Of a stretch of 64,000 nucleotides of DNA, positions 36,097 to 44,656 are shown piece by piece (within the stretch, counting starts at the first letter, position 1; each line of letters begins with the position of its first letter). The translations under genes and the position numbers were made by a program. The notes under the pieces were generated by a model. The model saw only the letters and a list, made by a program, of their open reading frames with translations. It was not told the origin of the DNA and made no database searches. This DNA is from Luteimonas cucumeris (GTDB lineage: Bacteria; Pseudomonadota; Gammaproteobacteria; Xanthomonadales; Xanthomonadaceae): contig NZ_VLKN01000007.1 of the NCBI RefSeq assembly GCF_007830035.1, positions 62,001 through 126,000 on the forward strand. The letters are read 5' to 3'.

Positions 36097-37337
36097 ACCA
36101 GATGAGCATGACCGCCGGCAAAGCCGTCGACTGGAGCGCCGTCCGCGGCGATTTCCCGCTGCTCGAACGCCAGGTCAACGGCAGGCCTCTGCTCTACTTC
36201 GACAGCGCCAACACCGGCCAGAAACCGCGCAGCGTGATCGAGACGGTCGACGATTTCTATCGTCGTCACAACGCCAATGTCAGCCGTGCGGTGCACACAC
36301 TGGGCAGCGAAGCGACGGAGGCCTACGAAGGTGCGCGCAGGAAGCTGGCGCGCTTCGTCAACGTCCATCCCGATGAACTGGTGCTATGCAGCGGCACCAC
36401 CTTCGCGATCAATCTGGCCGCCTATTCCTGGGCGCTGCCCCGGCTGCAGCCGGGCGATGTGATTCTGCTGACGCAGATGGAACACCACGCCAACATCGTG
36501 CCGTGGCAACTGGTTGCGCAACGTACCGGCGCGACGATCGAGGTCGCCGGAATCACGCCCGACGGCGCGCTGGACCTCGACGCCCTGTATGCGGCGATGA
36601 CGCCGGAGGTGAAGCTGCTAGGAGTCACCCACGTCTCTAACGTGCTCGGCACCGTCAACCCGGTGCGCGAGATCTGCCGCGAGGCGCGCCGGCGCGGCAT
36701 CGCCACGCTGATCGATGGTTCGCAGGCGCTGCCGCACCGCAAGGTCGACATTGCCGCGATCGGCTGCGATTTCTACGCCTTCACCGGCCACAAGATGTGC
36801 GGCCCGACCGGCACCGGCGCCTTGTGGGCGCGCAAGGAACACCTTGCCGCGATGCCGCCGTTCCTCGGCGGCGGGGAGATGATCCGGGAAGTGCGTTTCG
36901 ACGGCACCGTGTTCAACGATCCGCCGCACAAGTTCGAAGCCGGAACGCCGAACATCGCCGGCCATATCGGGCTTGGCGCTGCCGTCGACTATCTCGACGC
37001 GCTCGGCATGTCGCAGGTCGAAGCGCGCGAAATGGAATTGCTCGCGCACCTTAACGAAGAGCTTGCACGGATCGACGGCGTGCGCATCTTCGGCAATGCC
37101 GAGGAGAAGGCGGCCGTGGTCAGCTTCCTCGTCGAAGGCGCGCACGCGCATGACCTGGCCACGCTGCTCGACCTGGAAGGCGTGGCCGTGCGTTCCGGCC
37201 ACCACTGCGCGCATCCGCTGATGCATTTCTATGGCGTTGCCGCCACCTGTCGCGCCTCGCTGGCGTTCTACAACACACACGACGAAGTCGAGCGTTTTGC
37301 CGCCGCACTCGTCAAGGTACGGGGCTTGCTGGCATGA
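36093..37337 (+). CDS. sufS: Cysteine desulfurase SufS
   Basis: PLP enzyme that takes sulfur from cysteine for Fe-S cluster assembly. In 414 residues the PLP lysine is K234 (TGHKMCGPTG) and the persulfide cysteine C372 (RSGHHCAHPL), in the group II arrangement. EHHANIVPW and DGSQALPHRKVD bind the cofactor. No sufE or sufU acceptor gene is adjacent, so the sulfur acceptor must be encoded elsewhere. The ATG overlaps the sufD stop, and the stop overlaps the next gene (37334-37337). Confidence 0.96.
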   Translation: MNQMSMTAGKAVDWSAVRGDFPLLERQVNGRPLLYFDSANTGQKPRSVIETVDDFYRRHNANVSRAVHTLGSEATEAYEGARRKLARFVNVHPDELVLCSGTTFAINLAAYSWALPRLQPGDVILLTQMEHHANIVPWQLVAQRTGATIEVAGITPDGALDLDALYAAMTPEVKLLGVTHVSNVLGTVNPVREICREARRRGIATLIDGSQALPHRKVDIAAIGCDFYAFTGHKMCGPTGTGALWARKEHLAAMPPFLGGGEMIREVRFDGTVFNDPPHKFEAGTPNIAGHIGLGAAVDYLDALGMSQVEAREMELLAHLNEELARIDGVRIFGNAEEKAAVVSFLVEGAHAHDLATLLDLEGVAVRSGHHCAHPLMHFYGVAATCRASLAFYNTHDEVERFAAALVKVRGLLA

Positions 37338-37888
37338 ATGTCATCGCCCCGCTCCGCTTCCGCGATGCGACGCCGGCCGACGTGGATGCGCTGGTGACTC
37401 TGGTCACCTCCGCCTACCGCGGTGACGCCAGTCGCGCCGGCTGGACCACCGAAGCCGACCTGCTCGACGGCAACCGCATCGATCCCGAGGTATTGCGCCA
37501 GGACCTGGCGCGTCCGCGCAGCCGCGTGCTCGTCGGCGAGCGCCCTTCGACCGACCCGGAACAGGCCGGCGAACTGCTGGCCTGCGCGCACGTGGCCGAA
37601 GAAGATGGCGCGGGCTATTTCGGCATGTTCTCCGTGCGTCCGGACCTGCAGGGCAGCGGCATCGGCAAGCGCCTGCTGGACGAGGCCGAGCGCGTGGTCC
37701 GCGACGAATGGCAACTACCGACGATGCAGATGACGGTGATCGACATCCGCGATGAACTGATCGCCTTCTACGAGCGACGCGGTTACGTGCGCACCGGCAT
37801 CTACAAGCCGTTTCCGCATGGCGACGAACGCTTCGGACGACCGAAACGCGACGACCTGCGTTTCGAAGTACTGGAAAAACGCCTGTAG
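37334..37888 (+). CDS. GNAT acetyltransferase in the suf operon
   Basis: A 184-residue GCN5-type N-acetyltransferase. It shows FRDATPADVDALVTLV at the start, the acetyl-CoA loop VRPDLQGSGIGKRLLDEAE (about 98-116: Q-x-x-G-x-G/A), and the C-terminal FYERRGYVRTGIYKPFP motif. The four-base overlap with sufS makes it part of the suf operon. Its acceptor is unknown; no direct role in cluster assembly is established. Similar genes follow sufS in other xanthomonads as far as I recall. Confidence 0.9.
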   Translation: MNVIAPLRFRDATPADVDALVTLVTSAYRGDASRAGWTTEADLLDGNRIDPEVLRQDLARPRSRVLVGERPSTDPEQAGELLACAHVAEEDGAGYFGMFSVRPDLQGSGIGKRLLDEAERVVRDEWQLPTMQMTVIDIRDELIAFYERRGYVRTGIYKPFPHGDERFGRPKRDDLRFEVLEKRL

Positions 37889-37946
37889 GCGTGCGTCGCA
37901 AAGGCATCGCATCACGGCGGTACCTGGCAACAACAAGGGAAAGACG

Positions 37947-38267
37947 ATGAGCGACTGGGTACGCGTCTGCACGACTTCGGAACTGCTTCCCGGCGAAAGC
38001 AAGGTTGCCTGGGACGGCGATACGCCGATCCTGGTGGTGAACTACGACGGCGATTACTACGCGCTGGAGGACCGCTGCAGCCACGAGGACTTCGAATTGT
38101 CCGCCGGCGAATTCGACGGCGAGGAAGCCACCATCGAGTGCGTGCTGCACGGTTCGAAGTTCGACGTGCGCGACGGCCGCGCGCTCAACGCGCCGGCGTA
38201 TGCGCCGGTGGTGAAGTTCCCGGTCAAGGTCGAGGGCGACGCCGTGTGGACGCGCGACGACCGTTGA
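37947..38267 (+). CDS. Rieske-type 2Fe-2S ferredoxin
   Basis: A 106-residue single-domain Rieske protein resembling the ferredoxin subunits of non-haem iron oxygenases and NirD. The cluster ligands are C44 and H46 (CSHED) and C65 and H68 (CVLHG). It has no signal peptide, so it is cytoplasmic. Start ATG 37947 follows AAGGGAAAGACG. It is the last gene of the suf operon, suggesting an electron-delivery role to or from cluster assembly, but no oxygenase partner is nearby. Confidence 0.92.
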   Translation: MSDWVRVCTTSELLPGESKVAWDGDTPILVVNYDGDYYALEDRCSHEDFELSAGEFDGEEATIECVLHGSKFDVRDGRALNAPAYAPVVKFPVKVEGDAVWTRDDR

Positions 38268-38290
38268 CCAGATCCGTGCGATGCGGATGT

Positions 38291-38319
38291 TTGTAACTGC
38301 GAATCATTATCATTACAAT
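38291..38319 (+). promoter_or_regulatory. Fur-box promoter of the siderophore-receptor operon
   Basis: TTGTAA (38291-38296) and TACAAT (38314-38319), 17-nt spacer, form a good sigma-70 promoter. Between and over them lies a Fur-like box, GCGAATCATTATCATTACAA (about 38299-38318), close to the inverted GATAATGATAATCATTATC consensus. Overlap of the spacer and -10 predicts repression when iron is sufficient. Confidence 0.8.
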
Positions 38320-38362
38320 CCGCGTCGGACAAGGCCGTCCGGCCCGAACTGACAGGTTTGCA

Positions 38363-40759
38363 ATGACTCCCTCCCGATTTGCCGTCGCTCCACTGGCGGC
38401 CGCGCTTGCTGTTGCGCTTTCCTCTCCGGCCCTGGCTGTCGAGGCCCACCCGGTCGAAGCGCCTGCCCTCATGCAGCACGACCCGACCGAACTGGACAAG
38501 GTGAAGGTCGAAGGCAAGTACATCGCCAAGGCGTCGTCGCCCAAGTACACCGAGGCGCTCAACGACACGCCGCAGACGATCACCGTGGTCACCAAGGAAA
38601 CGATGGACCAGCAGGGCCTGCTGTCGCTGCGCGACGTGCTGAGCAACCTGCCCGGCATCACCTTCGGCGCGGGCGAAGGCGGCGGCGGCTACGGCGACAG
38701 CATCAACCTGCGCGGCTTCAGCGCCAACGGCGACATCACCACCGACGGCGTCCGGGACAGCGCACAGTACACGCGCACCGACACCTTCAACCTGGAGTCG
38801 CTGGAACTGGTCAACGGCGCCAACTCGGTGTTCTCCGGCGCCGGTTCGGTCGGCGGCAACATCAACATGGTGAGCAAGCAGGCGCACCTCGGCAGCGCGA
38901 CCACGACAACCGCGGGCGCCGGCACCGACAGCTACGGCCGGATCACCGCCGACAGCAACACCGACTTCGGCAATGGCACCGCATTGCGCGTCAATGCGAT
39001 GGCCCACCAGAACGACGTCCCCGGCCGCGATCACGAAAGCTTCGAACGCTGGGGCCTGGCGACCTCGCTGGCCTTCGGCCTCGGCTCCGACACGCGCCTC
39101 ACCGTGAACTACCTGCATCAGGAAGACGACAACGTCCCGCAGTACGGCGTGCCCTACTACCGCAACGCCTACAACGACGGCCCACTGCCGGGCGTCGACA
39201 GCAGCAATTACTACGGCTACCACAATGTCGACAAGCAGGACATCACCGTCGACATGCTCACCGGCATCTTCGAGCACGACTTCAACGAACAGTTGAGCCT
39301 GCGCAGCCTGGCGCGTTTCCAGAAAGTCGACCAGGTTTCGATCGTCGACGCCGTGCAGGGCACCTGGTGCCTGTCCGGCAATGTCACGCCGACCAACGCC
39401 CCCTGCGTATCCGGTAACGGCGCCAACGCGATCACCGTGCCGCCTGGCCAGTATCTGCCCAGCGGACCGCGTGGCTACATGCGCGACACCAGCAACGGCA
39501 TCGCGATCAGCCAGACCGACCTGACCGCGCGCTTCGCCACCGGCGCGGTCGAACATGCACTCGTCGCCGGCGTGTCGTTCTCGCGCGAGACCTTCGATCT
39601 CGACACCAGCAACCTGTTCCGCAATGCCGACGGCAGTAATCCATTCACGGCGCCGAACCACCTGCCGTTCATGGACATCTTCAATCCCGACTCGTACTAC
39701 ACCGGTCCGATCAACCGCACGCTGACCGGCAAGACTTCCGGGCGACTCAGCAACCAGGCCGCCTACGTGTTCGACACGATCAAGTTCAACGAGCAATGGA
39801 TGCTCAACCTCGGCGCCCGTTACGAGCAGAACCAGGGCGATACCACGCCCTACACGATTTCCACCGCGCCCGGTTCGATCGGCGCCAATCTCGGCAAGGA
39901 CACCCACGCACGCGCCGAGAGCGAGGACAACCTGTTCTCTTACCGCGCCGGCCTGGTCTACAAGCCGGCCGAGAACGGCACGGTCTATCTGTCCTATGCC
40001 AACTCGAAGACGCCGTCGAAGGCCACCGTCAACGGTTCCTGCACGCTGACCAGCACCACCGGCACGGCGAACTGTTCGGTCGAACCGGAAAGCGCGGTGA
40101 ACATCGAACTGGGCACCAAGTGGCAGGTGCTTGGCGACCGACTGGCGCTGACCGCGGCGGTGTTCCGAAACGAGCGCGAGAACTATCGCGTCGCCGATCC
40201 GGATCCGGCCAACCTCAGCGGCGAGCAGTCGCTGGACGGTCGTGCACGCGTCGACGGCATCGCGCTGGGCGCGGCCGGACAGATCACCCGCGCGTGGTCG
40301 GTGTTCGCCAACTACACCTACCTCGACAGCGAAGTGCTGAGCAGCGTGTCGGATTACTGCCTGTCCAACCCGGGCGCGGCCGGCTGCGGCAACAGCGCGC
40401 AGTTCCCGGATCCGCAGCGCGGCAACCCGCTGACCAACACGCCCAGGCATTCGGCCAGCCTGTGGACCACCTACACGCTGGACCAGTGGACCTTCGGCTA
40501 CGGCGCCACCTACCAGGGCGAGTACTACCTCAACAACAGCTTCCTGGAGCGCGACGGCACGCCGACCGCGCTGTACACGACGCCGGAGTACTGGACCCAC
40601 CGCGCCATGGTCGGTTATCAGTTCAACCGCAACCTCGCGTTGCAGCTGAACGTCAGCAACCTGCTGGACAAGGAGTACTACCTGCGCATCCGCAACAACG
40701 GCTGGGCCACGCCGGGCGAGGCGCGCTCGGCGGTGCTGACGGCCACCTACCGGTTCTGA
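38363..40759 (+). CDS. fiu: TonB-dependent catecholate siderophore receptor (Fiu-like)
   Basis: Outer-membrane receptor for ferric catecholate siderophores. The 798 residues show a signal peptide (about 1-26), TonB-box-like region and plug (about 45-165: [33 protein letters not shown]-like motifs, [36 protein letters not shown]), then a 22-strand-type barrel ending in ...[10 protein letters not shown]. The pairing with piuC matches E. coli fiu-ybiX. A Fur box upstream indicates iron control. Ligand class is inferred from family likeness. Confidence 0.93.
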   Translation: MTPSRFAVAPLAAALAVALSSPALAVEAHPVEAPALMQHDPTELDKVKVEGKYIAKASSPKYTEALNDTPQTITVVTKETMDQQGLLSLRDVLSNLPGITFGAGEGGGGYGDSINLRGFSANGDITTDGVRDSAQYTRTDTFNLESLELVNGANSVFSGAGSVGGNINMVSKQAHLGSATTTTAGAGTDSYGRITADSNTDFGNGTALRVNAMAHQNDVPGRDHESFERWGLATSLAFGLGSDTRLTVNYLHQEDDNVPQYGVPYYRNAYNDGPLPGVDSSNYYGYHNVDKQDITVDMLTGIFEHDFNEQLSLRSLARFQKVDQVSIVDAVQGTWCLSGNVTPTNAPCVSGNGANAITVPPGQYLPSGPRGYMRDTSNGIAISQTDLTARFATGAVEHALVAGVSFSRETFDLDTSNLFRNADGSNPFTAPNHLPFMDIFNPDSYYTGPINRTLTGKTSGRLSNQAAYVFDTIKFNEQWMLNLGARYEQNQGDTTPYTISTAPGSIGANLGKDTHARAESEDNLFSYRAGLVYKPAENGTVYLSYANSKTPSKATVNGSCTLTSTTGTANCSVEPESAVNIELGTKWQVLGDRLALTAAVFRNERENYRVADPDPANLSGEQSLDGRARVDGIALGAAGQITRAWSVFANYTYLDSEVLSSVSDYCLSNPGAAGCGNSAQFPDPQRGNPLTNTPRHSASLWTTYTLDQWTFGYGATYQGEYYLNNSFLERDGTPTALYTTPEYWTHRAMVGYQFNRNLALQLNVSNLLDKEYYLRIRNNGWATPGEARSAVLTATYRF

Positions 40760-40818
40760 GGCAAAATCGCAGCCTGGGCGCGGCAACATCGTCGCGCCCA
40801 TGCCGCGGAAAAAACACC

Positions 40819-41505
40819 ATGCTGCTGCCGATCGCCAATGTCCTGACCGCCGACCAAGTGGCGCATTGCCGCGCCCGGCTGGATGGCGCCGACTGGGCGG
40901 ACGGCCGCATCACCGCCGGCTACCAGTCCTCGAAGGCCAAGGACAATGCGCAGCTGCCCGAGGATTCGGCGGTTGCGCGCGAGCTTGGCGCGCTGGTGCT
41001 GGAGGCGTTGTCGCGCAACAGCACCTTCTTCTCGGCCGCGTTGCCCAGGCGGATCTATCCGCCGCTGTTCAACCGCTATGCCGGCGGCCAGTCGTTCGGT
41101 TACCACGTCGACAACGCGATCCGCTACGACCGCAGCCGCGGTGGCAGCGACGCGGTGCGCACCGATCTGTCGGCGACGTTGTTCCTCAGCGCGCCGGAGG
41201 AATACGACGGTGGCGAACTGGTCATCGAGGACACCTACGGCACGCAGCGCATCAAGCTGGCGGCCGGCGACCTGGTGCTGTACCCGGGCACCAGCCTGCA
41301 CAAGGTCATGCCGGTGACCCGCGGCGAGCGGGTGGCGTCGTTCTTCTGGATCCAGAGCCTGCTGCGCGAGGATGCGCAGCGGCGCCTGATGTTCGAACTG
41401 GACGTGTCGATCCGCCAGCTCACGCAGTCGGTTCCCGACCATGCCGCCCTGGTGCAGTTGACCGGCGTCTACCACAACCTGCTGCGTCGCTGGGCCACGC
41501 CGTGA
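40819..41505 (+). CDS. piuC: Fe(II)/2-oxoglutarate dioxygenase PiuC (PKHD-type hydroxylase)
   Basis: A 228-residue iron-dependent prolyl-4-hydroxylase-type dioxygenase related to YbiX/PiuC, usually next to siderophore receptors. The iron ligands are H96 and D98 (YHVDNA) and H161 (SLHKVMPV), with R171 for 2-oxoglutarate. Its substrate is unknown; genetic context in many bacteria links it to siderophore or siderophore-like drug uptake. ATG 40819 follows the receptor by 59 nt, and the GTG of the next gene overlaps its stop. Confidence 0.95.
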   Translation: MLLPIANVLTADQVAHCRARLDGADWADGRITAGYQSSKAKDNAQLPEDSAVARELGALVLEALSRNSTFFSAALPRRIYPPLFNRYAGGQSFGYHVDNAIRYDRSRGGSDAVRTDLSATLFLSAPEEYDGGELVIEDTYGTQRIKLAAGDLVLYPGTSLHKVMPVTRGERVASFFWIQSLLREDAQRRLMFELDVSIRQLTQSVPDHAALVQLTGVYHNLLRRWATP

Positions 41506-42149
41506 GCGAACGCGCGCGCGCCGCGACGGGAGCCATCGGCGGCCAGCAACGTCGTGGCTTCTGGCTGCGCACGCTGCACCAGTGGCACTGGATCAGCTCG
41601 GCGATATGCCTGGTCGGCATGCTGCTGTTCGCGATCACCGGCATCACTCTCAACCATGCCTCGAAGATCGAAGCCGAACCGCGGATCGACCACCGCACGC
41701 TGACCCTGCCGGCGCCACTGATGGCGTCGCTGGAGCGGCATGACGAAGGCAATGCGCCGTTGCCCGCGGCCGTCGCACGCTGGCTCGGCGACGAACTGCC
41801 GGTCGCGGTCGGCGCGCGCGATGCGGAATGGTCGGCCGACGAGATCTACCTGTCGATGACCGGCCCCGGCAGCGACGCCTGGATCAGCATCCAGCGCGCG
41901 GATGGTGCGGTCGAGTTCGAACGTACCGACCGCGGCTGGATCTCCTATCTCAACGACCTGCACAAGGGCCGCAACGCCGGGCCGGCCTGGGGCTGGTTCA
42001 TCGACGTGTTCGCGATCGCCACGCTGGTGTTCTGCATCACCGGCCTGTTCCTGCTGCAGATGCACGCGCGGCAACGACGCATGACCTGGCCCTATGTCGG
42101 GCTGGGCCTCGTCGTCCCGGTGCTGCTGGCGCTGCTGTTCATCCACTGA
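41502..42149 (+). CDS. PepSY-associated transmembrane protein
   Basis: A PepSY-associated inner-membrane protein of 215 residues, starting at GTG 41502 inside the piuC stop (GTGA). It has three membrane segments (about 30-50, 165-187 and 197-215) around a periplasmic domain (about 55-160). Histidines H26, H29, H52, H154 and H188 flank the membrane and could bind haem, so it may carry electrons across the membrane. Neighbours (DUF2271, apbE, flavoreductase) fit an electron-transfer unit. Confidence 0.85.
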   Translation: MSERARAATGAIGGQQRRGFWLRTLHQWHWISSAICLVGMLLFAITGITLNHASKIEAEPRIDHRTLTLPAPLMASLERHDEGNAPLPAAVARWLGDELPVAVGARDAEWSADEIYLSMTGPGSDAWISIQRADGAVEFERTDRGWISYLNDLHKGRNAGPAWGWFIDVFAIATLVFCITGLFLLQMHARQRRMTWPYVGLGLVVPVLLALLFIH

Positions 42150-42173
42150 TTTCCATTCGACGAAGAGAGCGAC

Positions 42174-42689
42174 ATGCGAGCCAAACTGACGATCGTGCTG
42201 GGCACCCTGCTGGCAATGCCGGTATACGCGGCCGAGCTGGAGATCAACGTCGAGATCCCGCGCATCAATGCCGCCGAATACCACCGTCCCTACGTGGCGA
42301 TGTGGATCGAAGGCGCCGACCAGAAAGCCGTCGCCAATCTCGCTGTCTGGTACCAGAACAAGGACACCAAGGAAGGCCATGGCACCAAGTGGTTACCCGA
42401 CCTGCGCCAATGGTGGCGCCGTTCCGGACGCACGCTGAAGGTACCGGTGGATGGCGTCACCGGTCCCACGCGCCCGGTCGGCAAGCACGCGCTGAAGTTC
42501 GACGACCGCCAGCCTGAGCTGGCAAAAATGGCGCCCGGAAACTACACGCTGGTGGTCGAGGCGGTGCGCGAAGTCGGCGGCCGCGAACTGCTGAAGATTC
42601 CCTTCACCTGGCCGGTCAAGGCGTCGCAGTCGGGCAAGGCACAGGGCAGCAGCGAACTTGGCACTGTGACGCTGGCCGCCAAACCCTGA
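42174..42689 (+). CDS. DUF2271 periplasmic protein with a flavinylation-like motif
   Basis: A 171-residue exported protein with a signal peptide (RAKLTIVLGTLLAMPVYAA). The DUF2271 domain carries PYVAMWIEG and VDGVTGPTRPVG. The stretch D93-G-V-T96-G-P-T99 matches the Dxx(S/T)GA(S/T) pattern to which ApbE attaches FMN, with Ala replaced by Pro. Because apbE lies three genes on in the same cluster, covalent FMN at T99 is a sensible hypothesis. I recall DUF2271 being linked to ApbE flavinylation in comparative genomics; whether this protein is flavinylated is unknown. Confidence 0.85.
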   Translation: MRAKLTIVLGTLLAMPVYAAELEINVEIPRINAAEYHRPYVAMWIEGADQKAVANLAVWYQNKDTKEGHGTKWLPDLRQWWRRSGRTLKVPVDGVTGPTRPVGKHALKFDDRQPELAKMAPGNYTLVVEAVREVGGRELLKIPFTWPVKASQSGKAQGSSELGTVTLAAKP

Positions 42690-42800
42690 TCGTTCCGCGG
42701 CGAAGGACGCTGATCCGACACCTGCCCGGCGACCGCGCCGAAACGCTTCCACACGAACATCTTCTGACGTCAAACCTTCTTCGCACCGCTGGAGTTCCCG

Positions 42801-43607
42801 ATGAAACGCAAAGCAGTCGTACTCGCCCTCTCGCTGGCGGCGTTGCCGCTCTCCGCCCTCGCGCACAAGGCGTGGCTGCTGCCGTCGCAGACGGTCATCG
42901 CCGGCGAGAATCCGGTCATCACCGTCGACGCGGCGGTATCCAACGACCTGTTCTACTTCAACCACGTGCCGCTGCGACTGGACAACCTGGCGATCGTCGC
43001 TCCCGATGGCAGCCCGTTGCAGCCGTCCAGCCCGGCGACCGGCAAGTACCGCAGCGTGTTCGACGTCGAACTCAAGCAGCAAGGCACGTACCGCATTGGC
43101 GTGACCAACGATTACGCGACCGCAAGCTGGGAAGAGAACGGCAAGCCCAAGCGCTGGCGCGGCACGCCGGCCACCTTCGCCACGGAAGTGCCGAAGAGCG
43201 CGAAGGATCTGCAGGTAGGCCAGTCAGTCAGCCGCGTGGAGACCTTCGTCACCCACGGCTCGCCCAACGACACCGCGCTCAAGCCCAGCGGCAGCGGCCT
43301 CGAACTGGTGCCGGTAACCCATCCCAACGACCTGTACGCCAACGAGGAAGCGAAGTTCCGCTTCCAGATCGACGGCAAGCCTGCGGCGGGCCTGGACGTG
43401 GAGATCATCCGCGGCGGCACGCGCTATCGCAACGCGCAGGACGAGATCAAGGTGAAGACCGACGCCAGCGGCGAGTTCGCCGTGACCTGGCCGCAGCCGG
43501 GTATGTACTGGCTGGAAGTCAGCACGCAGGACGACAAGGTCAACGTGCCCGGCGCCAAGCAGCGTCGCCTCGGCTATGTGGCTACGCTCGAAGTGCTGCC
43601 GCAGTAA
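42801..43607 (+). CDS. DUF4198 periplasmic protein
   Basis: A 268-residue exported protein with a signal peptide ([20 protein letters not shown]), after which a conserved [13 protein letters not shown] segment begins the DUF4198 domain. Two immunoglobulin-like sheets seem present (about 30-130 and 165-265). Members are found near metal-uptake genes and bind ligands or metals in the periplasm, although the role is unproven. It is placed within the iron-uptake cluster, 111 nt after the DUF2271 gene. Confidence 0.82.
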   Translation: MKRKAVVLALSLAALPLSALAHKAWLLPSQTVIAGENPVITVDAAVSNDLFYFNHVPLRLDNLAIVAPDGSPLQPSSPATGKYRSVFDVELKQQGTYRIGVTNDYATASWEENGKPKRWRGTPATFATEVPKSAKDLQVGQSVSRVETFVTHGSPNDTALKPSGSGLELVPVTHPNDLYANEEAKFRFQIDGKPAAGLDVEIIRGGTRYRNAQDEIKVKTDASGEFAVTWPQPGMYWLEVSTQDDKVNVPGAKQRRLGYVATLEVLPQ

Positions 43608-43678
43608 CGCTTTCTTCTCCCGCCTGGCGGGAGTTCGGCCCCGCCCCGCTCGCCCGCGGGGCGAGGAAGCAGACCACG

Positions 43679-44656
43679 ATGACCTTCGCGATCGACGCCA
43701 CACCCGCACCCGCCAGCATCGACACGCTCGGTGGCGAAACGATGGGCACGACCTGGTGCGTGAAACTGGTTGCGCCGCGCGCCAGCCTGCACACGCTGCA
43801 CGACGGCATCCAGTCGCAACTCGACAAGGTCGTCGCGCAGATGAGCACCTGGCGCGATGATTCCGACCTCAGCCGCTTCAATCGCGCGCGGCCTGGAAGC
43901 TGGGTCGCGCTGCCGGAAGCCCTGTTCGAAGTGCTGTCCTGCGCACTGCAGATCGCGCAGGCCAGCGAAGGCGCGTTCGACCCCACCATCGGCCCGCTGG
44001 TCGATGCCTGGGGGTTCGGGCCTCGAGGGCGCGGGCAAGGCGTTCCGTGCGCAGAAAAAATCGCGGCGATCCGTGCGCGCATCGGCTGGCAACGCCTGGC
44101 GCTGCGACACGACTCGCGTACGGCGCTGCAGCCTGGCGAGGTGCAGCTCGACTTGTCCGCCATCGCCAAGGGCCATGCCGTCGACCTGGTCGCAGCGCAC
44201 CTGCAACTACATGGCATCGACAGTGCGCTAGTCGAGGTTGGCGGTGAGCTCTATGGCTACGGCCGCAAACCGGACGGCAGCGACTGGCGCGTCCTGGTCG
44301 AAACCGTTCCCGATCGCGACGACACCGGCGAGCCCCAGGTACTGCGCCTGTGCGGATGCGCCGTCGCTACCTCTGGCGATCGCTGGCATCGCTACCGGCA
44401 TGACGGCAACGAGTACGCGCACACGCTCGATCCACGCAGCGGCAGGCCGCTCGAACGCGCGCCCGTCGCCGTGACCGTCGTCGCCGACGATGCGATGCAT
44501 GCTGATGGCTGGGCGACTGCCCTGTCGGTGATGGGTGCGGAAGCGGGACTGGCATTCGCGCGACGGCATGCGCTGGCCGCACGATTCGTCACTCGCGGCA
44601 CGTCAGGCATGGAAGTCGCGACCACTCGCGAATTCGACGACCGTCTCGACACATGA
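43679..44656 (+). CDS. apbE: FAD:protein FMN transferase
   Basis: ApbE transfers FMN from FAD to threonine/serine of target proteins, using magnesium. In 325 residues, GGETMGTTWCVKL (19-31), TWRDDSDLSRFN, AFDPTIGPLVDAWGFGP, DLSAIAKGHAVDLVAAHL and EVGGELYGYG are the family motifs. There is no obvious signal peptide, though ApbE proteins are usually periplasmic lipoproteins; the first residues (TFAIDATPAPASID) look cytoplasmic, so location is uncertain. The start ATG 43679 follows GAGGAAG. The stop overlaps the flavoreductase start. Probable target: the DUF2271 protein. Confidence 0.93.
   Translation: MTFAIDATPAPASIDTLGGETMGTTWCVKLVAPRASLHTLHDGIQSQLDKVVAQMSTWRDDSDLSRFNRARPGSWVALPEALFEVLSCALQIAQASEGAFDPTIGPLVDAWGFGPRGRGQGVPCAEKIAAIRARIGWQRLALRHDSRTALQPGEVQLDLSAIAKGHAVDLVAAHLQLHGIDSALVEVGGELYGYGRKPDGSDWRVLVETVPDRDDTGEPQVLRLCGCAVATSGDRWHRYRHDGNEYAHTLDPRSGRPLERAPVAVTVVADDAMHADGWATALSVMGAEAGLAFARRHALAARFVTRGTSGMEVATTREFDDRLDT

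Noticed and set aside
38057-40801. 914-residue minus-strand open frame opposite the siderophore receptor
   Set aside because: Antisense shadow of a GC-rich gene; the plus strand has an export signal, plug and barrel motifs and a Fur promoter.
42872-44656. Single long frame that could fuse DUF4198-region sequence to apbE
   Set aside because: The part before 43679 is an out-of-frame reading of the DUF4198 gene; apbE has its own ATG and ribosome site.
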